Part shown: piece by piece, positions 33,443 through 42,684 of the stretch | How positions within the stretch are numbered: the first letter of the stretch is position 1 | Layout: each line of letters begins with the position of its first letter | DNA from: SIG575 sp045534165 | GTDB taxonomy: Bacteria; Bacillota; Clostridia; Oscillospirales; Acutalibacteraceae | DNA: 64,000 bases | Reading direction: 5' to 3' | Assembly (NCBI GenBank): GCA_045534165.1 | Contig: JAZSJD010000055.1 | Coordinates: 130,535-194,534, forward strand | The notes under the pieces: model-generated | Database searches by the model: none | The model's input: only the letters and a program-made list of their open reading frames with translations | What the model was told of the DNA's origin: nothing | Program-made: the position numbers and the translations under genes

Positions 33443-35291
33443 TCACCTTTTTCACAATTGAGTCTGTATCAAGACCATATTTTTTAAGTTGAGTACCAAT
33501 TGATGCAGGTTTAATAAAATCATCATCTATTGCATTAATTGAATAATCACCTTTAAATCCATGTTCAAGCAACATTGCACCGAATTTTTCTGAAACTGAA
33601 CCGCTGCGTGCAGATTCTTCAAAGAAGAATATTGATTTATAATCTGAAATATTCTCAAACACACTAACATTAATCGGTTTGATTCTATTAAGCTTTATTA
33701 TATCAATTTTTATACCTTTTTCCCGGAGAATCTTTTTTGCCTCGGTTGCATGTGCAAAAAGTCTGCCATAAGTTACAACAGCAATTTCGCCGCCACTGCC
33801 ATAAATATCAAAATCCTTACCGCTATATACATAGTCATCAGGTAACGGCAAATCTTCACCTCTGGGATATCTTATAGCTATTGAATTTTCACCTTCGTTT
33901 ATTGCCTTGTCAATAACCGAATCCAATTCATTAAATGAAGATGGCGAATAAACTTCAATTTTGGGAATTGTATTTAAAAATGGTACATCGAAAATTCCTT
34001 GATGCGATTCACCATCAAGACCGACAAAACCTGCTCTGTCAATTGCAAAAATAATTTTCAAATCCTGCATTGCACAGTCATGTACAATCTGGTCATAACA
34101 TCTCTGAAGGAATGTAGAATAAACACAAAAGAACGGTAACATCCCGTTTTTAGCAAGACCTGATGAAAAAGTTACCGCATGCTCTTCTGCAATACCAACA
34201 TCAAAAAATCTTTCAGAGTAATCTTCACTGAATTTTTCCAGACCTGTACCTAAACTCATTGCAGCAGTAACAGCACAAATCTTCTTGTTTTTTTCGGCTT
34301 CTTTGCACAGTTTTTCACCAACAAAATCAGAATATGTTTTGTTTGCAGTTACACTTTCACCGGTTTCAACATCAAATTTTGAAATTCCATGAAAAACACT
34401 TGGGGATTTTTCAGCAAAATCATAGCCTTTACCTTTAGTTGTTAAAACATGAATCATAACCGGCTCTGATTTTCTTTTGGCTATTTCAAAAGCTGAACAA
34501 AGTTGCTCAATATCATGACCATCAAAAGGACCCATATAAGCAAATCCCATTTTATCAAACATTGTCGTTCCGTAAATGGAGCTTTTTATGTAGTTTTTTA
34601 TATCTCTTATAAATTTAGCCAGTGGTTTTCCAAAAAAAGGTACTGAACAAAGAGTATTATATGTTCTTGTTTTCAGCATATAATATCTGGGTTTTACTCT
34701 TATTTTTGAAATGTATGATGAAACTGCACCAACATTCTTGGAAATAGACATATTATTGTCGTTCAGAACAACAATAAGGTTGTTTCTTTCATCCATGCCG
34801 GCATTGTTAAGACCTTCATAAATAAGACCACCTGTAAATGAACCATCACCTACAACTGCAATAACTTTTCTCGAATCATCATACAGAAGGCTGTTAGAAA
34901 CACCTACGCCATGTGCTGCTGAAACAGAAACGCTACTGTGACCACTTGAAAATACATCATGTTCACTTTCAGCAGGGCGTGTAAAACCGGACAGTCCGCC
35001 TTCAGTTCTTATAGTTGAGAACTCTTTACGTCTGCCTGTCAAAATTTTATGAGTATATGCCTGATGTCCCACATCCCAGATAATCTTATCCACAGGTGAA
35101 TTAAAAGTTTTGTGAAGTGCAATTGTTAATTCTACTGCTCCAAGATTAGATGCCAGATGTCCACCATTTTTTGAAACTGTTTCAATGAGTTCTTCCCTCA
35201 CCTCACCTGCAAGAATATTAAGCTGTTCAACTGACAGCTTTTTAACATCCTCAGGTGAATTCACAGTATCTAAAAATCTTTTTTCACTCAT
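33426..35291 (-). CDS. dxs: 1-deoxy-D-xylulose-5-phosphate synthase
   Basis: 621 residues, full length. Dxs condenses pyruvate and glyceraldehyde 3-phosphate using thiamine diphosphate, the first step of the MEP isoprenoid pathway. Marks are WDVGHQAYTHKILTGR, the ThDP site GDGSFTGGLIYEGLNNAG, the GIAEEHAVT glutamate and the transketolase C-terminal domain. It follows ispA by three bases; ispF lies separately at 59200-59673. Confidence 0.97.
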   Translation of the reverse strand: MSEKRFLDTVNSPEDVKKLSVEQLNILAGEVREELIETVSKNGGHLASNLGAVELTIALHKTFNSPVDKIIWDVGHQAYTHKILTGRRKEFSTIRTEGGLSGFTRPAESEHDVFSSGHSSVSVSAAHGVGVSNSLLYDDSRKVIAVVGDGSFTGGLIYEGLNNAGMDERNNLIVVLNDNNMSISKNVGAVSSYISKIRVKPRYYMLKTRTYNTLCSVPFFGKPLAKFIRDIKNYIKSSIYGTTMFDKMGFAYMGPFDGHDIEQLCSAFEIAKRKSEPVMIHVLTTKGKGYDFAEKSPSVFHGISKFDVETGESVTANKTYSDFVGEKLCKEAEKNKKICAVTAAMSLGTGLEKFSEDYSERFFDVGIAEEHAVTFSSGLAKNGMLPFFCVYSTFLQRCYDQIVHDCAMQDLKIIFAIDRAGFVGLDGESHQGIFDVPFLNTIPKIEVYSPSSFNELDSVIDKAINEGENSIAIRYPRGEDLPLPDDYVYSGKDFDIYGSGGEIAVVTYGRLFAHATEAKKILREKGIKIDIIKLNRIKPINVSVFENISDYKSIFFFEESARSGSVSEKFGAMLLEHGFKGDYSINAIDDDFIKPASIGTQLKKYGLDTDSIVKKVSEYIG

Positions 35292-35294
35292 CCG

Positions 35295-36167
35295 TTAATT
35301 ATCCCTTTCAAGAAGAGTAACTGCAAAATTCTTTAAAAACTCTGCATCTTCAAAGCAATTCAAAGATTCAATTGCTTCTTTGGTAAGCTCTTCTGCATAT
35401 TCTTTTGATTTTTCAAGTCCTAAAATTGAAACATATGTTGATTTTTCATTGTTTTTGTCACTGCCGACAGGTTTTCCGAGTTTTTCAGAAGTTGAAGTAA
35501 CGTCAAGTATATCATCAATAATCTGGAATGCAAGACCTATATTGGTTGTGAAAACCTGAGCCGCCTTGATTTTCTCATCATCTGCACCTGCTGCAATACA
35601 TCCTAAATGAGCTGAACAGTTAATGAGTTTTCCGGTTTTCAGATTATCCATAGTTTTCAGTCTGTCAATTCCTACTGATTTACCTTCGCTCATCAGGTCA
35701 ACTGTCTGTCCGCCAATCATACCCTGATAACCTGCACATGATGACAGAGTTTTTACTGCTTCAACAATTTTTATGCTATCAAAATCTGCTTTTGTCAACG
35801 TTTCAAAAGCAAGTGTCAAAAGACCATCACCTGCAAGAAGAGCATATTCTTCACCAAATTTTTTATGGCAGGAAGGTTTACCTCTTCTCATATCATCATC
35901 ATCCATACAAGGCAAATCATCGTGAATTAAGGAGTATGTATGTATCATTTCAATTGCAGCTGCAAACGGCAATGCCTTCTCCACATCTCCACCACAAATT
36001 CTGCAAAACTCAAGAACAAGAACAGGTCTTATTCTTTTACCGCCATTCTGAAGACTATAACGCATTGCATCTGCAACAATCTCTTCATCATAATCAGATT
36101 TATCAATGCAATTATTTATATATTTCTCAACCAAATTCAAATAAGAATCAAATGTATAGTTGCTCAT
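35295..36167 (-). CDS. ispA: Polyprenyl (farnesyl/geranyl) diphosphate synthase
   Basis: 290 residues. Trans-prenyl transferase that joins C5 units. The first Asp-rich motif DDLPCMDDDD (83-92) has the two-residue insertion typical of bacterial farnesyl synthases, GGKRIRPVL precedes it and the second motif DDILD follows in IGLAFQIIDDILD. It sits between xseB and dxs in the conserved order. Product chain length is inferred from the motif, so geranylgeranyl is also possible. Confidence 0.95.
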   Translation of the reverse strand: MSNYTFDSYLNLVEKYINNCIDKSDYDEEIVADAMRYSLQNGGKRIRPVLVLEFCRICGGDVEKALPFAAAIEMIHTYSLIHDDLPCMDDDDMRRGKPSCHKKFGEEYALLAGDGLLTLAFETLTKADFDSIKIVEAVKTLSSCAGYQGMIGGQTVDLMSEGKSVGIDRLKTMDNLKTGKLINCSAHLGCIAAGADDEKIKAAQVFTTNIGLAFQIIDDILDVTSTSEKLGKPVGSDKNNEKSTYVSILGLEKSKEYAEELTKEAIESLNCFEDAEFLKNFAVTLLERDN

Positions 36168-36171
36168 TTTT

Positions 36172-36369
36172 TCAATCCTCTGCCTTTACATCTTTAAGTT
36201 GAATAATCTTTTGTTCTGCCTCATTTAAACATTTTTCGCAATAAGCAGAAAGTTTTGTACCTTCTTCAAAAAGCTCCATACTTTTATCGAGAGGAAGACT
36301 TCCTTCTTCAAGACTTTCAACAATCTTTTCGAGCCTCAAAAGAGCTTCTTCGTAAGTTAAATTTCCCAT
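36172..36369 (-). CDS. xseB: Exonuclease VII small subunit
   Basis: 65 residues. The helical-hairpin segment YEEALLRLEKIVESLEEGSLPLDKSMELFEEGTKL is the conserved XseB core. It binds XseA to form the exonuclease that degrades single-stranded DNA. The start shares one base with the xseA stop, and ispA follows after four bases. Confidence 0.95.
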   Translation of the reverse strand: MGNLTYEEALLRLEKIVESLEEGSLPLDKSMELFEEGTKLSAYCEKCLNEAEQKIIQLKDVKAED

Positions 36370-37562
36370 TATTTTACCTCACATTTCACGTTACCATCTG
36401 CAAAACACAAATCCAATTCATCACCTTTTGATAAACTACTCTTTTTTGTTATTACTTTATCATCTTTTGTGACCATTGTGTATCCGCGTGACAAAACTTT
36501 TAACGGACTCATTGCATCAAGTTTGCCAACCATCGATGAAAAATCAAGTCTGTGCTTTTTTAAGTTTAGCAACGCATAGTTCTCGCAAGATGAAACCAGA
36601 TTATCAAGATATTGCCTATGAGAAAAAATCATATCTGCAGGCTTAACAAATGACTTTGATGAAACCAGCATCTGAACTTTTTTTCTTTCGGTTTCTATTT
36701 TATTTTTCATAAAGGTGTATAAAAACTTTTCAACACCAAGAACATAGGCTGATTGTTCACCTATTTCAGGAACTGCAAGTTCTGCTGCAGCTGATGGTGT
36801 TGGTGCCCTTAAATCAGCAACAAAATCAGCAATTGTAAAATCGGTTTCGTGACCGACAGCACTGATTAACGGTATGTTGCAATTAAAAATTGCACGAGCA
36901 ACGCTTTCTTCATTAAATGCCCACAAGTCCTCTATTGAACCGCCACCGCGACCGACAATCAGAACATCCGCTGCATTAAGTCTGCTGAATTCATTAATTG
37001 CCTCAACAATTGATGGTGCAGCATTTACGCCTTGAACCTCTACACCCTGAAAAACAACTTCAGCCAGCGGAAAACGTCTTGATAATACATTTAAAATATC
37101 TTCAATCGCTGCACCTGTGGGAGAAGTTATAACACCTACACGCATTGGATAAGATGGTATTTCCTTCTTATATTTCCCATCGAAAAGACCTTCTTGCTCC
37201 AATTTTTGTTTAAGCTTTTCATAAGCAATGTTCAGGTTTCCGATTCCGGAAGGCATCATATCTTCTATATAGAGCTGATATTGACCGTCACGTTCAAAAA
37301 CAGAAATTCTGCCTACTGCAATAACCTGCATACCATCTTCCAGCATAAAACGAAGCCTTTTATTTGCACCAGAAAACATCACAGCTTTAATTGAAGATTT
37401 ATCATCTTTTAAAGTCATATAATAATGACCTGTTCTGTAATGATTTTTGAAATTGGAAATCTCGCCACTTATAATCACAGCATTAAGATTAATATCTTCG
37501 TCAATTATAGATTTTATATAAGTATTAACTTGTGTAACAGTTAAAGCTGAAGGAGTTATCAT
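36369..37562 (-). CDS. xseA: Exonuclease VII large subunit
   Basis: 397 residues. An N-terminal OB-fold (about 5-100, with GEISNFKNHYRTGHYYMTLKD) precedes the catalytic domain with GVITSPTGAAIEDI, VGRGGGSIEDLWAFNEE and SAVGHETDFTIADFVAD. Normal XseA proteins have about 400-450 residues. The start overlaps the stop of the TsaD-like gene by four bases (ATGA). Confidence 0.96.
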   Translation of the reverse strand: MITPSALTVTQVNTYIKSIIDEDINLNAVIISGEISNFKNHYRTGHYYMTLKDDKSSIKAVMFSGANKRLRFMLEDGMQVIAVGRISVFERDGQYQLYIEDMMPSGIGNLNIAYEKLKQKLEQEGLFDGKYKKEIPSYPMRVGVITSPTGAAIEDILNVLSRRFPLAEVVFQGVEVQGVNAAPSIVEAINEFSRLNAADVLIVGRGGGSIEDLWAFNEESVARAIFNCNIPLISAVGHETDFTIADFVADLRAPTPSAAAELAVPEIGEQSAYVLGVEKFLYTFMKNKIETERKKVQMLVSSKSFVKPADMIFSHRQYLDNLVSSCENYALLNLKKHRLDFSSMVGKLDAMSPLKVLSRGYTMVTKDDKVITKKSSLSKGDELDLCFADGNVKCEVK

Positions 37563-38494
37563 TTTCTTTTCTCCTTAATTGATGAGAGAATTGCTATTCC
37601 CGCTGCATTATCAGATGAAAATTCAGCAGAAGCAAACCTGCCGCCAAACCTTTCAGTAAAATCTTTACTGATAATTGAATTCGACATTACGCCCCCTGCA
37701 TAAACAAGAGGAAGATTGCCGAATTGGGATATAAGATAACCTGTCATCTCGCCTAATGCAGATTCTATGTAAGAAATACAGTATTTCGCTACATCCTCAC
37801 TTTTCTCTCCGCTATCAATCATCTTTCTGCATTTATTCTCTACACCTGAAAGACAACAATCAGCGCCTTTCATCGTTGGTTTAATTTTATAACTTTTTTC
37901 ACTTTCAAGTGATAATTTATCAAGTGCTTTTCCGCAAGGAAACTGCAAACCCAACATCACACCGACACGGTCAATGGCTTGTCCTGCTTTCAGATCAAGA
38001 GTTTTAGCAACTAATTTTATATCAAATATCTTATCTTTATCAGGTCTGACCAACAAAGCTTCTGTTGTACCGCCTGAAAGATGAAAAGCAATAAATTCTT
38101 TATCAATAAGCTCCAAAGAATCTGATGAATATAAAGCTGCCGCTATATGACCTGCCTGATGAGAAAAAGCATTGAGCGGAACCTGATTAGTGCAGGCTAT
38201 TGCTTTTGCCGCACTGACACCCGCCAAAAAACAAGGCATATAAGAACCGGACTCGTCTCGTGGTGATACTGACACACCAACACTTGAAATATCATATTTA
38301 TCTTCAAATAATTTTTCAAACATTTCAGGCAACTGAACAGTATGGTGAAACACAGCATCACTCTGCCTTAATCCTAAAGAACCTTCTTTCACCGGAAGGA
38401 GTTTTTTTGCTTCAAAAATCTCATTTGTTTCATCATTATACACACTTATTGAAGTTGTGTAATTACTTGTATCTATTCCAAGATGCTCAGGCAT
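37559..38494 (-). CDS. TsaD/Kae1-like ASKHA protein (paralogue)
   Basis: 311 residues, slightly shorter than TsaD (about 335). It has the ASKHA fold of the Kae1/TsaD/YgjD family: an opening LGIDTSNYTTS phosphate loop, the metal histidines as HQAGH (His112, His116), a SGGTTEALLV loop, VYAGGVMSN and SSDNAAGIA with the third metal ligand Asp295. TsaD makes t6A37 in tRNA with TsaB/TsaE; this divergent copy sits in the place folD occupies in Bacillus, between nusB and xseA, and no tsaB or tsaE is near. Keeping the metal ligands suggests a working enzyme, but whether it makes t6A is unknown. Confidence 0.75.
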   Translation of the reverse strand: MPEHLGIDTSNYTTSISVYNDETNEIFEAKKLLPVKEGSLGLRQSDAVFHHTVQLPEMFEKLFEDKYDISSVGVSVSPRDESGSYMPCFLAGVSAAKAIACTNQVPLNAFSHQAGHIAAALYSSDSLELIDKEFIAFHLSGGTTEALLVRPDKDKIFDIKLVAKTLDLKAGQAIDRVGVMLGLQFPCGKALDKLSLESEKSYKIKPTMKGADCCLSGVENKCRKMIDSGEKSEDVAKYCISYIESALGEMTGYLISQFGNLPLVYAGGVMSNSIISKDFTERFGGRFASAEFSSDNAAGIAILSSIKEKRK

Positions 38495-38891
38495 ATTTAC
38501 CGTCCCTTGAAATCGAACCGAGAATTCCGTTTATAAAAGAACTGTCATTTTCACCTGCATAAATTTTTGAAAGCTCAACTGCTTCGTTTATCGAAACACT
38601 TACAGGTACTTCCTCAACATAAAGCATTTCGCATATTGAAACTCTGAGAATTGCAAGTGAAACCCTGGGAATACGTTTAATGCTCCAGCCTCTGCTGAAT
38701 TTTTCAATTAAGATGTCAATATCCTCGAGATTTTCTTCGGTTTTTTTTGCTAATTTCAGAGCGAAATCGTCTTTTTCAATCTGGTCATCTTCAAAAGCTG
38801 CTTCTGCTATATCCAGAACACCTTCATCTTGTCTGAAACTCTTTTCGAACATAAGAACAAAAGCTTGTTCCCTGGCTTGTCTTCTTGTCAT
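38487..38891 (-). CDS. nusB: Transcription antitermination factor NusB
   Basis: 134 residues from ATG 38891, set by CGGAGGA; 16 further codons upstream lie in the leader hairpin and are hydrophobic nonsense. NusB joins NusE (S10) on boxA RNA in rRNA antitermination. The RRQAREQAFVLMFEKSF opening and SISINEAVELSKIYAGENDSSFINGIL end are typical. It overlaps the TsaD-like gene by eight bases. Confidence 0.95.
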   Translation of the reverse strand: MTRRQAREQAFVLMFEKSFRQDEGVLDIAEAAFEDDQIEKDDFALKLAKKTEENLEDIDILIEKFSRGWSIKRIPRVSLAILRVSICEMLYVEEVPVSVSINEAVELSKIYAGENDSSFINGILGSISRDGKYA

Positions 38892-38919
38892 AGCTTGTCC
38901 TCCGTATAAATAACAAATA

Positions 38920-38958
38920 AACCTCACAAACAAAAACACTTATTCTGTTTGCGAGGTT
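38920..38958 (-). terminator. Partial terminator or attenuator before nusB
   Basis: A 12-pair stem (38920-38931 with 38947-38958, one mismatch as G-U) with a 15-base loop, followed on the minus strand by TATTTGTTATTTAT. It lies between asp23 and nusB and would reduce read-through into nusB. Confidence 0.65.
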
Positions 38959-38967
38959 ATCATCAGA

Positions 38968-39339
38968 TCATTTCTTTGATTTTTTAGGTGCTTCATCAAT
39001 ATCAATAGTTGCTATTGTAATGTCAACGGCGCTCACCATTGATCCTGTCATATTCTGCACAGCATTTTTTATATTACGCTGAACATTCTCACAGAGCTGC
39101 GGGATTTTTGCGTCACTTGCAACTTTGAGATAAATATGAATTCTTATTTCAGTATCCTGAATTTCTACTTCCACATGTTTTGAAGCAGAATCTTTACAAA
39201 GCTTCTTAACATTAAGCGGTCTTGATGCGAATCCACGCACACCCTCAACATCTTTAGAAGCAGTTACTGCAATTGAAGCGATTACTTCTTCGGAAATCAC
39301 AAGACTTCCAGAATTACGGCTAGGTTTTATATTTGACAT
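38968..39339 (-). CDS. Asp23/Gls24 family envelope stress protein (YqhY-like)
   Basis: 123 residues. The segment ISEEVIASIAVTASKDVEGVRGFASRP and the conserved VEIQDTEIRIHIYLKVASDAKIPQLCENVQRNIKNAV are the Asp23 core. In Bacillus YqhY sits at the same place upstream of nusB and is linked to lipid metabolism via accB/accC, absent here. It has its own promoter between spoIIIAH and its start and AGGAGG before the ATG. Confidence 0.93.
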   Translation of the reverse strand: MSNIKPSRNSGSLVISEEVIASIAVTASKDVEGVRGFASRPLNVKKLCKDSASKHVEVEIQDTEIRIHIYLKVASDAKIPQLCENVQRNIKNAVQNMTGSMVSAVDITIATIDIDEAPKKSKK

Positions 39340-39367
39340 AACGGTCAGCCTCCTTCCTTTGTCTTAT

Positions 39368-39395
39368 ATTATACCACAAAGAAAAAATTTCTCAA
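39368..39395 (-). promoter_or_regulatory. Promoter for asp23-nusB operon
   Basis: Minus-strand TTGAGA (39395-39390) and TATAAT (39373-39368), 16-base spacer, with TGG before the -10 (extended form). It begins right at the spoIIIAH stop codon. Confidence 0.75.
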
Positions 39396-39947
39396 CTATT
39401 TTGCTTCAATTAATGTAACATTTTCTGAAAAAATATTCGTTTGAGATGCAATTATATCGAAAATTTGTGTCGATACAATATCATTTAACGTATTTTCATT
39501 CAAAATAACCTGAATTTTGTTATCATTCATTACCACAACACACTCTCCGCCTGTTTTAGCAATTATCAGATTTTCCAGGTCAGCTTCAACCTTGATTGTT
39601 TTTGAAATCTCTTCCAGAGCTTTCTGTGCACTCATCACCGCTTCAGGGGCAGAAGCTGAATCTTTTATAATATCATTCAAAGTCTCAAGTGCCTCATCAT
39701 GTGCCTTTTTTCTGTTAAGTCGGGCTGTTGTGAAATATTGGCTTACTTTTTTTGAATCAACGAGCTGTGCTTCGCCTATCTGTGATGTGTCTTCATTGAC
39801 ACCCTGTACGCTTTGGGTTGTCTGCGCCACTGCGGATGATGGCTTAATCTTAGGTTTGTTATAGTACCAATTAACAAACACAGCAATTCCCAGTGCAATT
39901 ATTAATGTTGACAAAATCAGATGTCTTTTCTTTACAATAAATCCCAT
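39396..39947 (-). CDS. spoIIIAH: Stage III sporulation protein AH
   Basis: 183 residues from ATG 39947, set by AGGAGG. One membrane helix (about 8-25) and an outer domain of the YscJ/FliF ring-forming type (about 85-180). In the mother cell membrane it binds forespore SpoIIQ across the intermembrane space, holding the feeding-tube channel. The middle is a Gln/Ser/Thr-rich linker. Last gene of the operon; a separate promoter for asp23 follows. Confidence 0.94.
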   Translation of the reverse strand: MGFIVKKRHLILSTLIIALGIAVFVNWYYNKPKIKPSSAVAQTTQSVQGVNEDTSQIGEAQLVDSKKVSQYFTTARLNRKKAHDEALETLNDIIKDSASAPEAVMSAQKALEEISKTIKVEADLENLIIAKTGGECVVVMNDNKIQVILNENTLNDIVSTQIFDIIASQTNIFSENVTLIEAK

Positions 39948-39961
39948 ATTAATGCCTCCTG

Positions 39962-40495
39962 TCAGCTTTTCATTTTGCAAACGCTGATTTTATTTGTTTT
40001 TATGTCAAGAACAGCAGAAACGGTATTAATGATATTTTCCCTGACTGCTGCATTGTCACCACCTGAACAAACGACTGCCACGCCTCTTATATCCGGTTCA
40101 ATAACCTTTAAGAGCATACCGTTTTCAGAAGATGTGCCATTTTTAACAACTACATATTCATATTCGTAATCTGATTGACTTTGCTTTTCCTTATTCTCTT
40201 CTGAGGTTTTAATTTCTTTTGCAAAAACATTTTCTTCCCCTGCCTCAACAGTTACCATTACTTTTGCTGAACCTGCACCATCTATTGACATTATTATTTC
40301 TGTCAGTCTTTCTTCAATTATTTCTGCATATTCTTCTGCTGAATTATGAGATTCAACTACACTGCTTTCTTTTTTTGTACTTGTCAATTCGCCTATCATC
40401 AGAAATACAATCCCCAGAACAGCTAAAATTAAAATAACAAGAATTTTTTTATCGTTTTTAATAACAGATTTGATTTTTTCTATTCTTTCACCCAT
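39962..40495 (-). CDS. spoIIIAG: Stage III sporulation protein AG
   Basis: 177 residues. A membrane helix (about 17-35) is followed by the ring-building domain with IIMSIDGAGSAKVMVTVEAGEE and IRGVAVVCSGGDNAAVRENI. SpoIIIAG forms a large ring in the mother-cell membrane. The ATG overlaps the spoIIIAF stop by 16 bases, with GGAGG within that gene. Confidence 0.95.
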   Translation of the reverse strand: MGERIEKIKSVIKNDKKILVILILAVLGIVFLMIGELTSTKKESSVVESHNSAEEYAEIIEERLTEIIMSIDGAGSAKVMVTVEAGEENVFAKEIKTSEENKEKQSQSDYEYEYVVVKNGTSSENGMLLKVIEPDIRGVAVVCSGGDNAAVRENIINTVSAVLDIKTNKISVCKMKS

Positions 40496-40953
40496 TCATA
40501 TTCAACCTCCGAAGAGAACATTGTTTTTAAATTGGAAGTAATTTGTTTCTGACGATATCTATATTTATAGTCAAGTATGATTTTTATGTTTTCTATAAAT
40601 ATGTTTTCTTCATTATCCACCGATGCCTGAGCTTCCACAGATACATATTCCACTGACAAATCAGCAAGTAACTCTTTTGTTTTTATTACTGTCTGTTTTT
40701 CTGCTTCTTTCATCATTATTTCTGTAATTTCAGATACAAGCGATTCTTTATGAAAAGAAAATTCAGGTAATTTTTCTTGAAAATCAATTCTTTCGCCACC
40801 AAGAAACGGTGAAAGAAATGCGCTGACCAAAAAAACTGAAATTACAACTTTCATTGCACGTTGTGTTGAACCTTTCGGCATTAAAACAGTTGTTAAAGTT
40901 CCTATTAAAGAACAAACAATTATGCAAATCATCCATTGTTTTACTGTTTCCAT
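40480..40953 (-). CDS. spoIIIAF: Stage III sporulation protein AF
   Basis: 157 residues. Two N-terminal membrane helices (about 7-25 and 33-48, with LIGTLTTVLMPKG between) precede a soluble ring-type domain. It belongs to the SpoIIIA complex, probably as a second ring. It starts eight bases after spoIIIAE. Confidence 0.93.
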   Translation of the reverse strand: METVKQWMICIIVCSLIGTLTTVLMPKGSTQRAMKVVISVFLVSAFLSPFLGGERIDFQEKLPEFSFHKESLVSEITEIMMKEAEKQTVIKTKELLADLSVEYVSVEAQASVDNEENIFIENIKIILDYKYRYRQKQITSNLKTMFSSEVEYEWVKE

Positions 40954-40960
40954 TTTTACC

Positions 40961-42079
40961 TCATACAGAATTTTTTATCACCAGTAGTATACCGGTTGAA
41001 ATTATGAAAAGAACACAACAGAAAATTAAAATTGCACTGAATGTTTTTATCACATCAGATATATCTCTAAAAAAATCTGCTATATTCTTCAGTCCGAATA
41101 CATCTGCAACAACACCTGAGCAAGTCAAAGAAAGTGCCCAGAACGTCAACTCAAAAATTACAGGAAGATTTATAGCTGCAATCACCAGAATACCGAAAAT
41201 ACCTACTGAACTTTTAAGTAGCATAAGACTGCTGATTACTGAACCATATGCCTCGCTCATTGAGCCACCAATGACCGGAACAACAGAACTGACAAGCATT
41301 TTTGCACCCTTATTCGCTACAGTATCAGCAACATTTGATAATATACCCTTTACAGATAAAATCGCTGTAAAAATTGTTGCAAGAACAGTCAATGTTTTTT
41401 TTACCCCATTTTTTATAATTCCTGCTATGTTTTTTATATGCATTGTGTCCGAAACCATACCGATGCTTACAAGCACAAACAGCATACCTTCAAAAGGAAC
41501 AAGAATATTTGCTGCAAATGCTGAAACCGCCTCGGTAAAATACAGCGTCATTGAATTATAGTTAAGTGCCAGAACAGGATTATTTGATGCAGCAATAATT
41601 CCTGCTAACACGGGTAAAAACATAAGCATAAAATTACTGCTCATTTTAATCGATGCAACACCCGCTGACAAAAGATGAACCGTTGAAAAACAAACACTTA
41701 TTGATATGTATGCACAGACCAATAACGTTACAGCTTTTCTTTTTTTCTCATCTTCTGATAAATATGAAAAAGCAATGCTTATAAACACTGAAATTATTGT
41801 GCTTAGAATAAAATGTTTTAAAGGACCATCAATTGAACCTTCTGCACAACCGACAAAAAAACTGATTATATCTTTCGGTTCAGCCGAAAGCACCTTTTCA
41901 AAATCAATGGAATCAAACCCGGATTTTTCAAGAATCTCAACTGTTTTTTCAGATAATTCATCAGAAAACAATTCATAATATTCTTCCTGATACTTTTCAA
42001 AGCTTTCTTCCGCATACGCTGTCAAAGGAAAGCAAAACAGAAAAATCAATAACAGCGCAATAGTTTTTAGCGTCTTCAT
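40961..42079 (-). CDS. spoIIIAE: Stage III sporulation protein AE
   Basis: 372 residues, the largest membrane subunit of the SpoIIIA complex. An N-terminal cleavable signal (about 1-23, ending AYAEE) is followed by a helical outer segment and about seven membrane helices; MLMFLPVLAGIIAASNNPVLALNYN and VPVIGGSMSEAYG are conserved parts. It likely forms the channel in the mother-cell membrane. Confidence 0.95.
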   Translation of the reverse strand: MKTLKTIALLLIFLFCFPLTAYAEESFEKYQEEYYELFSDELSEKTVEILEKSGFDSIDFEKVLSAEPKDIISFFVGCAEGSIDGPLKHFILSTIISVFISIAFSYLSEDEKKRKAVTLLVCAYISISVCFSTVHLLSAGVASIKMSSNFMLMFLPVLAGIIAASNNPVLALNYNSMTLYFTEAVSAFAANILVPFEGMLFVLVSIGMVSDTMHIKNIAGIIKNGVKKTLTVLATIFTAILSVKGILSNVADTVANKGAKMLVSSVVPVIGGSMSEAYGSVISSLMLLKSSVGIFGILVIAAINLPVIFELTFWALSLTCSGVVADVFGLKNIADFFRDISDVIKTFSAILIFCCVLFIISTGILLVIKNSV

Positions 42080-42088
42080 ATCTGAACC

Positions 42089-42466
42089 TCATTTTATAAG
42101 TCCTATAGCTACATCAGTTAATTTTTTCAAAATGGGTAATGTCATTCCGACAATTATCGTTTTACCAACCAAATCAGTAACATTTGCCATTGTATTATTT
42201 CCGCTATCGCGGCATATTGATGATACAATATCAGTTACAATTGAAATACCCAATGCTTTAAGAAGCACATCGAGAAAAGAACTGTCCAGACTACCCGAAA
42301 ACATTAAATCTTTAAAAGATGATAATATATTCTCAAAAGATGAAAGCATATAAATTACCAGAACAACAATCCCTGCCAACTGACAGACCAAAGCATACTC
42401 CGGTTTATAATGCCTGATTATCATACAAACAAATGATATAACAATTGCTAAAATAAAAATCTTCAT
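42089..42466 (-). CDS. spoIIIAD: Stage III sporulation protein AD
   Basis: 125 residues with about four membrane helices. The KALGISIVTDIVSSICRDSG segment is the family signature. It is similar in topology to SpoIIIAC and lies in the fixed order AC-AD-AE. Confidence 0.95.
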   Translation of the reverse strand: MKIFILAIVISFVCMIIRHYKPEYALVCQLAGIVVLVIYMLSSFENILSSFKDLMFSGSLDSSFLDVLLKALGISIVTDIVSSICRDSGNNTMANVTDLVGKTIIVGMTLPILKKLTDVAIGLIK

Positions 42467-42478
42467 ATCTTTTCCTTT

Positions 42479-42673
42479 TTACAAATTAATAATGGACGAA
42501 AAAATTGAAAACAACTCTGAAATATACGGCACAATCATCATAAGAATTACAACAAGACCGGCTAATGTAACAAGCATTGCATATTCATCTCTGCCACATT
42601 TTGATAAAATCTGATTTATCAGCGCCACAAGCAAACCGATAACTGCTATTTTTATTACAATATCAATCCCCAT
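42479..42673 (-). CDS. spoIIIAC: Stage III sporulation protein AC
   Basis: 64 residues with two membrane helices. ATG 42673 is chosen because AAGGA lies eight bases upstream; five extra codons from an in-frame TTG overlap the ribosome site. MGIDIVIKIAVIGLLVALIN and KCGRDEYAMLVTLAGLV are the conserved motifs. Confidence 0.94.
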   Translation of the reverse strand: MGIDIVIKIAVIGLLVALINQILSKCGRDEYAMLVTLAGLVVILMMIVPYISELFSIFSSIINL

Positions 42674-42684
42674 ATTTTTTTCCT

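Noticed and set aside
35738..36202. A 154-codon plus-strand frame opposite ispA
   Set aside because: Glutamine/histidine-rich low-complexity translation without start signals; antisense of a conserved enzyme.
40854..41561. A 235-codon open frame on the plus strand opposite spoIIIAE/spoIIIAF
   Set aside because: No ribosome site or promoter, no family features, and it lies over well-supported sporulation genes; it is a by-product of codon bias.
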